NCBI RefSeq assembly: GCF_023243115.1
Contig: NZ_CP085081.1
Location: 1,984,001 to 2,048,000, forward strand
Source: Sediminicoccus sp. KRV36
GTDB lineage: Bacteria > Pseudomonadota > Alphaproteobacteria > Acetobacterales > Acetobacteraceae
Length of the DNA: 64,000 bases
Reading direction: 5' to 3'
The position numbers were made by a program, and so were the translations under genes. The notes under the pieces are model-generated. The model was not told the DNA's origin. It did not search any database and saw only the letters and a program-made list of their open reading frames with translations. Shown one piece after another: positions 17,310 to 25,193 of the stretch. Every line of letters begins with the position of its first letter. Position 1 is the first letter of the stretch.

Positions 17310-19432
17310 GCGCGGACGGGGGAAGCCTGGGCCGCGATCTGCGCGCTGGCGGCAATGCCGGGATCCTGGCCGCGGCGCAAACGCTGACGCATGGCATGAT
17401 CGCTTTTGCGCCGCTTGGGCCGCAGGGCGTTGCCTTCGGCATGGCGGCGGCCTTGGCCGCTTCGGCGGCGGCGGGCCTGGCCGTGGCGCTGCTGGGCAGC
17501 AGCCGCCCGCTGGTCGGCACCACCACGGCGGCCACTGCCCTGGTCACCGCCGGATGCCTGACCGCCATCGGGTCCGTCCCGTTGGGCCAGGGCATCATGC
17601 TGGCCATGCTGCTGGCCCTCCTGGCCGGCGGGCTGATGCTGGCCCTGGGCCTGAGCGGCTTTGCCGGCCTCGCGGCGCTGACGCCCAGCCCGGTCACCCT
17701 GGGCATCGGCAATGCCATCGTGCTGCTCATCCTGCTGGGCCAGGCGCCGCTTTTGCTGGGCATGGCACCGGGGCAGGGCCTGGCGCTGGAGGGTGCTGCC
17801 CCCGCAGCGCTGCTGGTGGCGGGGGTGGCGGTGCTGCTCATGCTCAAGCCCTTGCCCCTGCTGCCGCCACCGCTGGTGGCCCTGGCCGTCGCCGGCCTGC
17901 TTCATCACGCGCTCGCCGCGGCGGCGCTGCCGGTGGGGCCGCTGGTCGGTGTGGCGCCCTCCATGCCGGAGCTGGCGGATGGGCTGCGTCAGGCCTGGCG
18001 GGAGGGGCTGCCGGCAGCCCCCTGGATGCTCGTGGTGACGGCGGCCCTCTCCATGGCGGTGCTGGGCGCGCTGGAGGTGCTGGTCGCAGGCAGCGCGCTG
18101 CGCGAGGCTTCGGGGAGGCGCGCCAATCCGGGCCAGGATCTGGCGGCGAGCGGCTTCGGCATGCTGGCAGGTGGGGCCAGCGGCGGTGCGCCTGCCGCGG
18201 CATTGGGCAGCATCAGCCTCGCCTGCTGGCGCTGGGGCGGGCGCGGCCGCGCCGCCATGCTGGCCCGCGCGGGGGTGACGCTGCTTGCGCTGCTGCTGGC
18301 GGGCCAGGCCATCGCGCTGCTGCCCTATGCGGCGCTGTCCGGTGCGCTGGTGGGTGCTGTGCTGCGGCTGTTCCAGGCCCGGCCGCTCTGGCCCTTCGCC
18401 GGCGTGGGATGGGCCAGGCGCGCCGCGGATGCGGGCGTGATCCTGGTGGTGATGGGCACGGCCCTGGTCTTCGGGCTGGTGGCGGCGGTGGGGGCGGGTG
18501 TCCTGCTCTCGGTGCTGCTCTTCACCGTCTCGATGTCGCGTTCGGCCATTCGCCGCTGCACGCGCAACCCGGTCGGCCGCTCGCGCGTGCGGCGCGCGCC
18601 GGAGGTCCAGCGGCGCCTGCGGGAGCTGGGCGCCAGCGTCGCGTTGGTCGAGCTGGAGGGCGCGATCTTCTTCGGCAGTGCGGAGAACATCATCGCCACG
18701 ACCGAGGCGCTGCGCCGCGATGGCGCCGCGATCCTGGTGCTGGACCTCTCGCGGGTGACGCGAATGGATTTCTCGGGCGGGCGGCGCCTTCTGGAGGCGT
18801 GCCGCGCGGCACCCGGCCAGACGCTGCTAGCACCGCTCCATGCGGGGGGCCGCGCGCGGGAGGAACTGGCGGCACTCGGCCTGCTGGAGGCGTTGCCGCC
18901 GGCCAGCATCTTCCCCGACCTCGCCTCGGCCATGGAAGCGGCGGAGGAGATGCTGCTGGCCGCGCAGCGCGAAGCGGCACCGCCCGCGCCGCAGGGCGCG
19001 TTGGAGGCCCTGGCGGCGCTCGGCCTGCCAGGCCCGGTCCCGGCGCTGCTCCTGCCGCGCATGGAGGAGTGCCATTTCCCCGCTGGCGCACCGATCCTGC
19101 GCCAGGGCGAGCCCGCCGATGCCGCCTTCCTGCTGCGTGAGGGCGAGGTGATCATCAGCCTGCCCGGCACCGAGGGCCGGCCGGCGACGCGCCTGGCCGT
19201 GCTCTCGGCCGGCGTGATCTTCGGCGAGTCGGCGCTGCTCGGGGCGCGGCTGCGCAGCGCCGATGTGATGGCGCGCACCGAAGTGCGCTGCCTGCGGCTT
19301 GGTGTCGCGCAAGCCGAGGCGCTGCGGATCGCGGCACCCGAGGCGGCCTGGGCCTTGATGGCGGCCGTCGCGCGGCAGCTTTCGGCCCATGTCGCCGCCG
19401 CCAACGGCATCATTGACCAGCTGGAGTCCTGA
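17306..19432 (+). CDS. SulP anion transporter with STAS and cyclic-nucleotide-binding domains
   Basis: 708 residues. Residues ~15-425 are a SulP/SLC26-type membrane domain (GIAAFAPLGPQG-like IAFAPLGPQGVAFGMAAALAAS, ATALVTAGCLTAIG, ALGSISLACWRWGGRGR). A STAS domain follows at ~430-555 (VALVELEGAIFFGSAENI, LDLSRVTRMDFSGGRRLL), then a cNMP-binding beta-roll at ~575-705 (FPAGAPILRQGEPADAAFLLREGEV, IFGESALLGARLRSADVMA). The GES...RSADV cassette retains the features of the nucleotide phosphate pocket. SulP proteins move sulfate, bicarbonate or other anions across the inner membrane; the substrate here is unknown. Its overlap with the cyclase gene suggests the cAMP made there binds this protein directly. 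Confidence 0.9.
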   Translation: MSADGGSLGRDLRAGGNAGILAAAQTLTHGMIAFAPLGPQGVAFGMAAALAASAAAGLAVALLGSSRPLVGTTTAATALVTAGCLTAIGSVPLGQGIMLAMLLALLAGGLMLALGLSGFAGLAALTPSPVTLGIGNAIVLLILLGQAPLLLGMAPGQGLALEGAAPAALLVAGVAVLLMLKPLPLLPPPLVALAVAGLLHHALAAAALPVGPLVGVAPSMPELADGLRQAWREGLPAAPWMLVVTAALSMAVLGALEVLVAGSALREASGRRANPGQDLAASGFGMLAGGASGGAPAAALGSISLACWRWGGRGRAAMLARAGVTLLALLLAGQAIALLPYAALSGALVGAVLRLFQARPLWPFAGVGWARRAADAGVILVVMGTALVFGLVAAVGAGVLLSVLLFTVSMSRSAIRRCTRNPVGRSRVRRAPEVQRRLRELGASVALVELEGAIFFGSAENIIATTEALRRDGAAILVLDLSRVTRMDFSGGRRLLEACRAAPGQTLLAPLHAGGRAREELAALGLLEALPPASIFPDLASAMEAAEEMLLAAQREAAPPAPQGALEALAALGLPGPVPALLLPRMEECHFPAGAPILRQGEPADAAFLLREGEVIISLPGTEGRPATRLAVLSAGVIFGESALLGARLRSADVMARTEVRCLRLGVAQAEALRIAAPEAAWALMAAVARQLSAHVAAANGIIDQLES

Positions 19433-19440
19433 GGCGCGGC

Positions 19441-20085
19441 ATGGATGTCCTGGAGGCGCTGCTGGCCGAACTGCCCATCCTGCCCGCGGCGCGGGAGGAT
19501 TTGCGCCGGCGGCTTGCCGCGCCGGGGCGGCATTATCATGGCGTTGACCATGTCGGGCTGATGTGGCGGCGGCATCTGGAATTCGGCGTGGGAATGAGCG
19601 TCCGCCTGCCGCCGTGGCACCAGCTGATCGCCTGCGCCATCGCCTTTCACGATGCCGTCCATGATCCGCGAAGGCTGGACAATGAGGCTGCTTCGGCGGC
19701 GTTGTGGCTTGCCGCCGCGCCGGCCCTGCCACCCGAGGACGTGGCCTGGGTGGCCGGCACGATCCGCGCGACGGCCGATCACCTGGCCGCGTGCCCGAAT
19801 GGGCTTTCAGCCGAGGCCTGGGCGGCGCGCGCCTGGCTGCTGGATCTTGATCTGACGCCGCTGGGCGAGGTGCCGCGCGTCTTCGCCGCCAATACGCGGC
19901 GGCTTCGCCGGGAGTGCCGGCATCTCTCCGACGCCGAGTGGAGGCTGCGCAATATCGGCTTCCTGACGCGCAAGGCCGCAGCAAGGGAGATCTACCGCAG
20001 TGCGCCGCTGCGCAAAGCCTTCGATGCGCGGGCGCGGGCCAATATCCGCGAGGCGCTTGCGCAGGCCGGTCTCGGCCATGGCTGA
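19441..20085 (+). CDS. Predicted metal-dependent HD-superfamily phosphohydrolase
   Basis: 214 residues of the COG4339 type. Metal-ligand motifs are YHGVDHV near residue 33-37, AFHDAVHD near 70-76 (the HD pair) and later RATADH near 110. Such proteins are soluble and their substrates are not known; nucleotides are common HD substrates. It starts eight bases after the SulP stop and ends the operon. A cyclic-nucleotide-related role fits the neighbours but is only a guess. Confidence 0.78.
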   Translation: MDVLEALLAELPILPAAREDLRRRLAAPGRHYHGVDHVGLMWRRHLEFGVGMSVRLPPWHQLIACAIAFHDAVHDPRRLDNEAASAALWLAAAPALPPEDVAWVAGTIRATADHLAACPNGLSAEAWAARAWLLDLDLTPLGEVPRVFAANTRRLRRECRHLSDAEWRLRNIGFLTRKAAAREIYRSAPLRKAFDARARANIREALAQAGLGHG

Positions 20086-20127
20086 TCCGGTCGTGGCATG
20101 CCGCGCCACCCAGTGCCGCAGGCGCGC

Positions 20128-21354
20128 TCAGGCCGCCCTGGCGGTGACCGCCGGGCCGATGGGCAAGGACAATGTCACGAGCCAGCAGCTTGCCAGCATC
20201 AGCGCGGAGCCCAGCAGGCAGGCCGGCAGCCCACCCCAGTCGTAAAGCAGGCCGGAGAGCAGCGTTCCGCCGAAGCGCCCGGCGGCATTGGCGGCATAAT
20301 AGAATCCGACATCCTCGGCCGCCTTCTCGCTGCCCGCATAGGCCAGCACCAGGTAGGAATGGACCGAGGAATTCACCGCGAAGGCGACGCCGAACAGGCA
20401 CAGGCCGATCGGCACGATGATGTCGGGGCGTGGCGTGCCGGTCACCAGCAGGGCGGCAAGCACCGCCGGGACGATCGCGAGGCCAAGCGACCAGGCGCGC
20501 GCTGCCGGGATTTCCGACGACAGCCCGTCCGCGCTCTTGCGGATCACGGCCGGCGCCGCCGCCTGGATCACGCCATAGCCGATCGTCCAGACCGCCAGGA
20601 AAGCCCCCACCATCGTGAAGGTCCAGCCCGCGGCATAGAGAAACACCGGAAGGCCCACGACGAACCACACATCGCGCGCGCCGAACAGGAACACGCGCGC
20701 GCCGGCCAGCAGATTCACGCCGCGATTTTTCGCGAATAATTCCCTCGCGGATTTCGAGGCCTTTGCCCGGCCCATCAAGGGCGGCAGGGATAGCACGACG
20801 CCAACCAGGATGACGCCGAGCATGGCGGCCATGGCCCACAGCGCACCGCGAAAGCCCAGCGCCTCCAGCAGCACCCCGCCGAGGAAGAAGCCCAGGCCCT
20901 TCATCGCATTCTTGCTGCCGGTGAAGAAGGCGACCCAGCGGAACAGGCGGCCGGACGCGTCGCCGGCGGTCAGCTTGATGGCGGATTTGCTCGCGGTCTT
21001 CGTCAGGTCCTTGGCGACGCCGCAAATGCCCTGCGCCAGCACCACCCAGGCCACGGACAGCGCCGCGCCCCAGGCGGGCGACATGGCGGAGAGCAGCAGG
21101 AAACCCGCGATCTGCGTGGCCAGGCCCACCGCCAGCATGCGGGCGATGCCGAACCGTACCGCGAGCCATCCGCCGATCAGGTTGGCGCCGATTCCCGCTG
21201 CCTCATACAGCAGGAACAGCAGCGCCAGCGTGATGGGGCTGTAGCCGAGGCGGAAGAAATGCAGCAGCACCAGCATGCGCAACGCGCCATCCGTCAGCGT
21301 GAAGCCCCAATAGGCCGCCGTGACGATGGCGTAGTTGCGCGTGCCGGCATTCAT
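20128..21354 (-). CDS. arsJ: Organoarsenical efflux MFS transporter ArsJ
   Basis: 408 residues, about 10-12 predicted membrane helices. Matches the ArsJ branch of [78 protein letters not shown] and [13 protein letters not shown]. ArsJ exports 1-arseno-3-phosphoglycerate made when GAPDH uses arsenate instead of phosphate, giving arsenate resistance without reduction. The start overlaps the GAPDH stop by four bases, the diagnostic gene pair for this pathway. Confidence 0.93.
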   Translation of the reverse strand: MNAGTRNYAIVTAAYWGFTLTDGALRMLVLLHFFRLGYSPITLALLFLLYEAAGIGANLIGGWLAVRFGIARMLAVGLATQIAGFLLLSAMSPAWGAALSVAWVVLAQGICGVAKDLTKTASKSAIKLTAGDASGRLFRWVAFFTGSKNAMKGLGFFLGGVLLEALGFRGALWAMAAMLGVILVGVVLSLPPLMGRAKASKSARELFAKNRGVNLLAGARVFLFGARDVWFVVGLPVFLYAAGWTFTMVGAFLAVWTIGYGVIQAAAPAVIRKSADGLSSEIPAARAWSLGLAIVPAVLAALLVTGTPRPDIIVPIGLCLFGVAFAVNSSVHSYLVLAYAGSEKAAEDVGFYYAANAAGRFGGTLLSGLLYDWGGLPACLLGSALMLASCWLVTLSLPIGPAVTARAA

Positions 21355-22394
21355 AGGCCGACAGCCTCCATATGGCAGGCCAGGTCCACCATGCGGCAGG
21401 CGTAGCCCATCTCATTGTCGTACCAGGCGTAGACCTTCAGCAGCGTGCCGTCGGTCACCATGGTGGAGAGCGCATCCACGATGGAACTCCGCGTATCTCG
21501 GGCATAATCCGCCGAGACCAGCGGGCGCGATTCATAGCCCAGGATCCCCGCGAGCGGGCCTGCCGCCGCGGCCGCAAACAGGGCATTCACCTCCTCGGCG
21601 GTTGTCGCCCGCTGCATTTCGAAGACACAATCGGTGAGCGAAGCGTTCAGCACCGGCGCGCGGACTGCATGGCCGTTCAGCTTGCCCTTCAGCTCGGGGT
21701 AGATCAGCGCGATGGCGGTGGCGCTGCCGGTCGTTGTCGGCTGCAGCGATAGCATGGCCGAGCGCGCGCGGCGCAGGTCCTTATGCGGTGCGTCAACCAC
21801 GACATTGGTGTTGGTGGGGTCGTGGATGGTGGTGATCTGGCCGTGCCGGATACCGATCTCCTCGTGCACCACCTTCACCACCGGGGCGAGGCAGTTGGTG
21901 GTGCAGGACGCCGCCGTGACGATGGGGTGGCGGGCCGGATCGTAGAGATGCTCGTTCACGCCCACCACGACATTCAGCACGCTGTCGAACTTCACGGGTG
22001 CGGCGACGATGACGCGCCTGGCACCACGGTCGAGATGCCCTTGCAAGGTCTCCGGCGACAGGAACTTGCCGGTGCATTCCAGCACGACATCCACGCCGAG
22101 GTCGCCCCAGGGCACATCGCCAGGCTTCGCGTGTTCCGAATAGGATAGGCGGCGGTCGCCGATGCGGATGGCGCGGTTGCCCTCGGCTGCGATGTCAGCG
22201 CGCCAGCGGCCCTGCACGCTGTCGAATTCCAGCAGATGCGCGATGGCAGGCGCACCGCCCTTGACCTCGTTCAGATGCAAGACCTCAAGCCGGTTGCCGG
22301 CACGCGGATCCTCCGGCTGGCGCTCGGCGGCCCCCATCGCCGCGCGCAGGGCCAGGCGCCCGATGCGGCCCATGCCGTTGATGCCGACCTTCAT
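21351..22394 (-). CDS. gap: ArsJ-associated glyceraldehyde-3-phosphate dehydrogenase
   Basis: 347 residues. NAD-binding [15 protein letters not shown] at the N-terminus, catalytic Cys164 in [11 protein letters not shown], and the C-terminal [14 protein letters not shown]. With arsenate in place of phosphate it yields the unstable 1-arseno-3-phosphoglycerate that ArsJ exports; this is the accepted role of GAPDH copies encoded beside arsJ. The housekeeping gap is expected elsewhere in the genome. ATG at 22394 gives the canonical [10 protein letters not shown] start; the longer frame upstream is not conserved. 25 bases separate it from the ArsR-ArsC gene. Confidence 0.93.
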   Translation of the reverse strand: MKVGINGMGRIGRLALRAAMGAAERQPEDPRAGNRLEVLHLNEVKGGAPAIAHLLEFDSVQGRWRADIAAEGNRAIRIGDRRLSYSEHAKPGDVPWGDLGVDVVLECTGKFLSPETLQGHLDRGARRVIVAAPVKFDSVLNVVVGVNEHLYDPARHPIVTAASCTTNCLAPVVKVVHEEIGIRHGQITTIHDPTNTNVVVDAPHKDLRRARSAMLSLQPTTTGSATAIALIYPELKGKLNGHAVRAPVLNASLTDCVFEMQRATTAEEVNALFAAAAAGPLAGILGYESRPLVSADYARDTRSSIVDALSTMVTDGTLLKVYAWYDNEMGYACRMVDLACHMEAVGL

Positions 22395-22419
22395 GGGCAC
22401 GTCTCCGTCATGATCACTG

Positions 22420-23274
22420 TCAGCGCGCCATGGCGTGCGGATCGGCCAGCTCATCCAGCTGCGCCTTCAGGGCCATCCGGTCGAGCGCGCTGAGCGGCAG
22501 GGCCGCGAAAATCGCGAGGCGCCGGTGCAGCGCGGCGTAGAGTTCGTTCAGCAAAGTCGCGCGCTCCGCCGCGGAGCCGCCGAATTTCGCCGGGTCCGGC
22601 AGGGGCCAGGCGCCGGTCAGGACGGTGGCGCCGAAATCGGGGCAGGCCTGCCCGTTCAGCGTGTCACACAGCGCGATGACGAAATCGATCCTGGGCGCGG
22701 CCGGGCCGGTGAACTCATCCCAGTTCTTGCTGCGCAGCGCCGAGACGTCATGTCCCATCGCCTTCAATTGCGAGAGCACCTCGGGCAGGGGCCCCGCCGC
22801 CGCGGGTTCGCTGCCGGCCGAGAAGGCCCGGAAGCGGTCCTGACCCAGCCTGGCCAGGATCGCTTCGGCCATGATGGAGCGCGCCGAGTTCCGGGTGCAG
22901 AGGAACAGGACGTTGAAGGGGCGTGATGTCACGGTGGCATGTCCCATGGCTTGGTCCAGCAGAAGGCCGAGGCCGCCGCATCGGGCGGGATCGCCGTCGC
23001 AGCAGGCCTCGACCAGGAAGGTGACGACGGCCCGCACGCGTTCGATCTGGGCCGCGTAGAGAATGTGCCGGCCCTGGCGGGTCGCAGCGATCAGCCCCGC
23101 CGCTTCCAGCGCGCGAAGATGGAAGGAGAGTGTGGATGGCGGCACGCCCAGCGCCTCGGCGACCTCGCCAGCGCCGAGCCCGTTGGGGCCGGCGGCGAGG
23201 AGCGCACGCATCAGCCCAAGGCGGGTCGGCTGGCCCAGGGCATCGAAGCAGGTGGCGGCGCCTAACAATTCCAT
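22420..23274 (-). CDS. ArsR regulator fused to arsenate reductase (ArsR-ArsC)
   Basis: 284 residues. Residues ~1-105 form an ArsR/SmtB winged helix ([32 protein letters not shown]) ending with the cysteine-rich [13 protein letters not shown] (Cys91, Cys92, Cys99), a likely arsenite-sensing site. Residues ~118-284 form a low-molecular-weight phosphatase-type ArsC with the P-loop LCTRNSARS (Cys126, Arg132) and further cysteines at 203 and 211 that could relay disulfides. The reading frame is continuous, so sensor and enzyme are one chain. It is first in the leftward arsenic operon, ahead of gap and arsJ, and probably represses its own promoter until arsenite binds. Confidence 0.9.
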   Translation of the reverse strand: MELLGAATCFDALGQPTRLGLMRALLAAGPNGLGAGEVAEALGVPPSTLSFHLRALEAAGLIAATRQGRHILYAAQIERVRAVVTFLVEACCDGDPARCGGLGLLLDQAMGHATVTSRPFNVLFLCTRNSARSIMAEAILARLGQDRFRAFSAGSEPAAAGPLPEVLSQLKAMGHDVSALRSKNWDEFTGPAAPRIDFVIALCDTLNGQACPDFGATVLTGAWPLPDPAKFGGSAAERATLLNELYAALHRRLAIFAALPLSALDRMALKAQLDELADPHAMAR

Positions 23275-23516
23275 GGATGCAGATTAGTCGAAACATGGGC
23301 GTTGCGCTTGTGAAGCTTCCGTGACGGCGCTTGGGGCGGCCCACCAGCTGCGTGGGTCGGAAGCGGGCAGGGCGGATGATGCGGCCAAGGCGCCGCGAGA
23401 CATCCGGCACGCGAGGGCGGCGGGGCGGGGCTGCCTGCCATCCGTGGAGCGGAGGCCGCGCAAGGGCAGGGCGGCAGCGCGTGCTGGAATCGCCTGAGCC
23501 GGACGGCGCATGCCGG

Positions 23517-23545
23517 ATATGCGGCGAATATGCTTGAGCGCATAT
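23517..23545. promoter_or_regulatory. Candidate ArsR operator
   Basis: ATATGC at 23517 and 23528 (11 bases apart) is followed by the inverted copy GCATAT at 23540. ATATGC-TTGAGC-GCATAT (23528-23545) is a 6-6-6 inverted repeat, similar to AT-rich imperfect palindromes bound by ArsR dimers, in otherwise GC-rich DNA. It touches the first possible start codon of the adjacent arsR gene and lies in the 269-base gap shared with the divergent ArsR-ArsC operon. Confidence 0.55.
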
Positions 23546-23867
23546 GCGGGATGGCGCATTGAATAATGCCATGCATCATCCCGTTGCCCTCCTGGCCGCC
23601 CTGGCCGAGCCCACCCGCCTCGCCGCGCTGCGTCTGCTGCGGGACGGCCGCGAACACTGCGTTTGCGAACTGATGGAAATGCTCGGCGCGAGCCAGTCGC
23701 GCATGTCCCGACATATGGTGACGCTACGCCAGGCGGGCCTGGTGGTGGACCGGCGCGATGCGCAATGGGTTCGCTACCGCCTGAACCCGGCCATGGCGCC
23801 TGTTGTGCGGCGCCTTCTTGAGGCCGCGCTCGAACTGCCTCTCCGCCAGGAAAGCCTCGCCGCATGA
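23544..23867 (+). CDS. arsR: ArsR/SmtB family arsenic-responsive repressor
   Basis: 107 residues. Winged helix with LAEPTRLAALRLL, the metal-site helix EHCVCELMEMLG (Cys39, Cys41, as in the ELCVCDL motif of E. coli-type ArsR) and the recognition helix SQSRMSRHMVTLRQAGLV. It should release DNA when arsenite binds. The start is uncertain: ATG 23544 lies within the proposed operator and has no strong ribosome site, while ATG 23571 (MHHPVALLAAL) would remove nine residues without harming the fold. It overlaps the permease start by four bases. Confidence 0.9.
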   Translation: MRDGALNNAMHHPVALLAALAEPTRLAALRLLRDGREHCVCELMEMLGASQSRMSRHMVTLRQAGLVVDRRDAQWVRYRLNPAMAPVVRRLLEAALELPLRQESLAA

Positions 23868-24907
23868 GCAGCACCACCCTACGTCCGGCATCGCCGCTGC
23901 CGTGGCTGGCCGGCACGCTTGCTGGTCTCGCGGTCTGGGTCGCCTTGTACAGCCAGCTGGTGCCGTTTTCCGACTGGGCCGTGTCGCTGCTACCGGTGGA
24001 TCCGGCCAGCCATCTCGGCCAGTCGCTCGCCTTCTTTCTCTACGACACGCCCAAGGTGCTGCTGCTGCTGACGCTGGTGGTCTTTGCCATGGGCGTGGTG
24101 CGGTCCTTTTTCTCGCCCGAGCGCACGCGCGCACTGCTGGCCGGACGGCGTGAGGGGGTGGGCAATGCCATGGCGGCTTCGCTTGGCATCGTCACACCGT
24201 TCTGCTCCTGCTCGGCGGTTCCGCTGTTCATCGGCTTCGTCTCGGCGGGCGTGCCGCTGGGCGTCACCTTCTCCTTCCTGATCGCGGCGCCGATGGTGAA
24301 TGAGGTGGCGCTCGGCCTGCTGTTTGCGTTGCTGGGGTGGAAGGTGGCGCTGACCTATCTCGTCTTTGGCCTGGGGATTGCCATCGCGGCGGGATGGGTG
24401 ATCGGCAAGCTCAAGCTGGAATCCTGGCTGGAGCCCTGGGTGCTGAAGATCCATGCCGGCACCGCGGAGCTGCCGGAGGTCACCGTCACCTGGCCTGACC
24501 GCATTCGCACGGGCCTGGACTCGGTGAAGGAGATCGTCGGCCGCGTCTGGTACTGGATCATCGCCGGCATCGCCGTGGGCGCGCTGATCCATGGCTACGC
24601 GCCGGAGGAATTGCTCGCCTCGATCATGGGCAAGGATGCCTGGTGGTCGGTGCCGGCCGCCGTGCTGGTGGGCATCCCGATGTATTCCAACGCCGCTGGC
24701 ATCATTCCCGTGGTTGAAGCGTTGTTGGGCAAGGGGGCCGCGCTTGGCACCGTGCTGGCCTTCATGATGTCGGTGATCGCGCTGTCGCTGCCGGAGATGA
24801 TCATCCTGCGCAAGGTGCTCTCAGTGAAGCTGATCGCCGTCTTTGTCGGCGTGGTGGCGACCGGCATCCTCGCCGTGGGCTTCCTGTTCAACCTGCTTTT
24901 TGCCTGA
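23864..24907 (+). CDS. arsP: ArsP-like permease (UPF0718 family)
   Basis: 347 residues with about eight to ten membrane helices. Core motifs are GNAMAASLGIVTPFCSCSAVP (here Cys114 and Cys116), LFIGFVSAGVPLGVTFSFL, APMVNEVA, and the second-half VGIPMYSNAAGIIPVVEALLGKG. ArsP permeases export trivalent methylated or aromatic arsenicals; other members of the family have different or unknown substrates, so the symbol rests on the CSC motif plus arsR context. It overlaps arsR and is followed by a small thioredoxin gene, a common order. Confidence 0.82.
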   Translation: MSSTTLRPASPLPWLAGTLAGLAVWVALYSQLVPFSDWAVSLLPVDPASHLGQSLAFFLYDTPKVLLLLTLVVFAMGVVRSFFSPERTRALLAGRREGVGNAMAASLGIVTPFCSCSAVPLFIGFVSAGVPLGVTFSFLIAAPMVNEVALGLLFALLGWKVALTYLVFGLGIAIAAGWVIGKLKLESWLEPWVLKIHAGTAELPEVTVTWPDRIRTGLDSVKEIVGRVWYWIIAGIAVGALIHGYAPEELLASIMGKDAWWSVPAAVLVGIPMYSNAAGIIPVVEALLGKGAALGTVLAFMMSVIALSLPEMIILRKVLSVKLIAVFVGVVATGILAVGFLFNLLFA

Positions 24908-24916
24908 AGGATTGCG

Positions 24917-25156
24917 ATGATGAAGAACGTGAAGGTACTCGGCCCGGGCTGCAAGCGCTGCGATGCGGCGGTTCAGATGGTGAAGGATGCCGCCACGAAG
25001 GCCGGGGTGGAGGTCACCGTCGAAAAGGTAACCGACTACGCCAAGATCGCCGGCTATGGCATCGCCTCGACCCCCGGCCTGGTGGTGGATGGCAAGGTGG
25101 TCCACGCCGGCGGCCTGCCGAAGGCCGAGGACGTCGCGCGCTGGATCAGAGCGTGA
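24917..25156 (+). CDS. Small thioredoxin-family protein
   Basis: 79 residues, the size of the 'redox-active disulfide protein 2' group. A CxxC pair (Cys12, Cys15 in GPGCKRCDAA) sits at the start of the first helix, and ASTPGLVVDGKVVHAGG supplies the cis-proline loop. These glutaredoxin-sized proteins commonly lie next to ArsP-like permeases and may supply thiols for arsenical reduction or hand-over; this is not proven. ATG 24917 directly precedes a second ATG; AAGGATTG lies upstream. Confidence 0.88.
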   Translation: MMKNVKVLGPGCKRCDAAVQMVKDAATKAGVEVTVEKVTDYAKIAGYGIASTPGLVVDGKVVHAGGLPKAEDVARWIRA

Positions 25157-25193
25157 CAAGGGCGGCGGCGCGGCGCCCAATGGCCGCCCGCCG

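Noticed and set aside
20093..20109. GTGGC/GCCAC hairpin between the HD gene and arsJ as a terminator
   Set aside because: Five base pairs with a seven-base loop and no T-run, indistinguishable from chance in this composition.
25056..25193. The upstream extension of the metal ATPase frame over the thioredoxin gene
   Set aside because: It overlaps a clear thioredoxin gene and reads as low-complexity Pro/Arg/Ala; the ATPase more likely starts at 25194.
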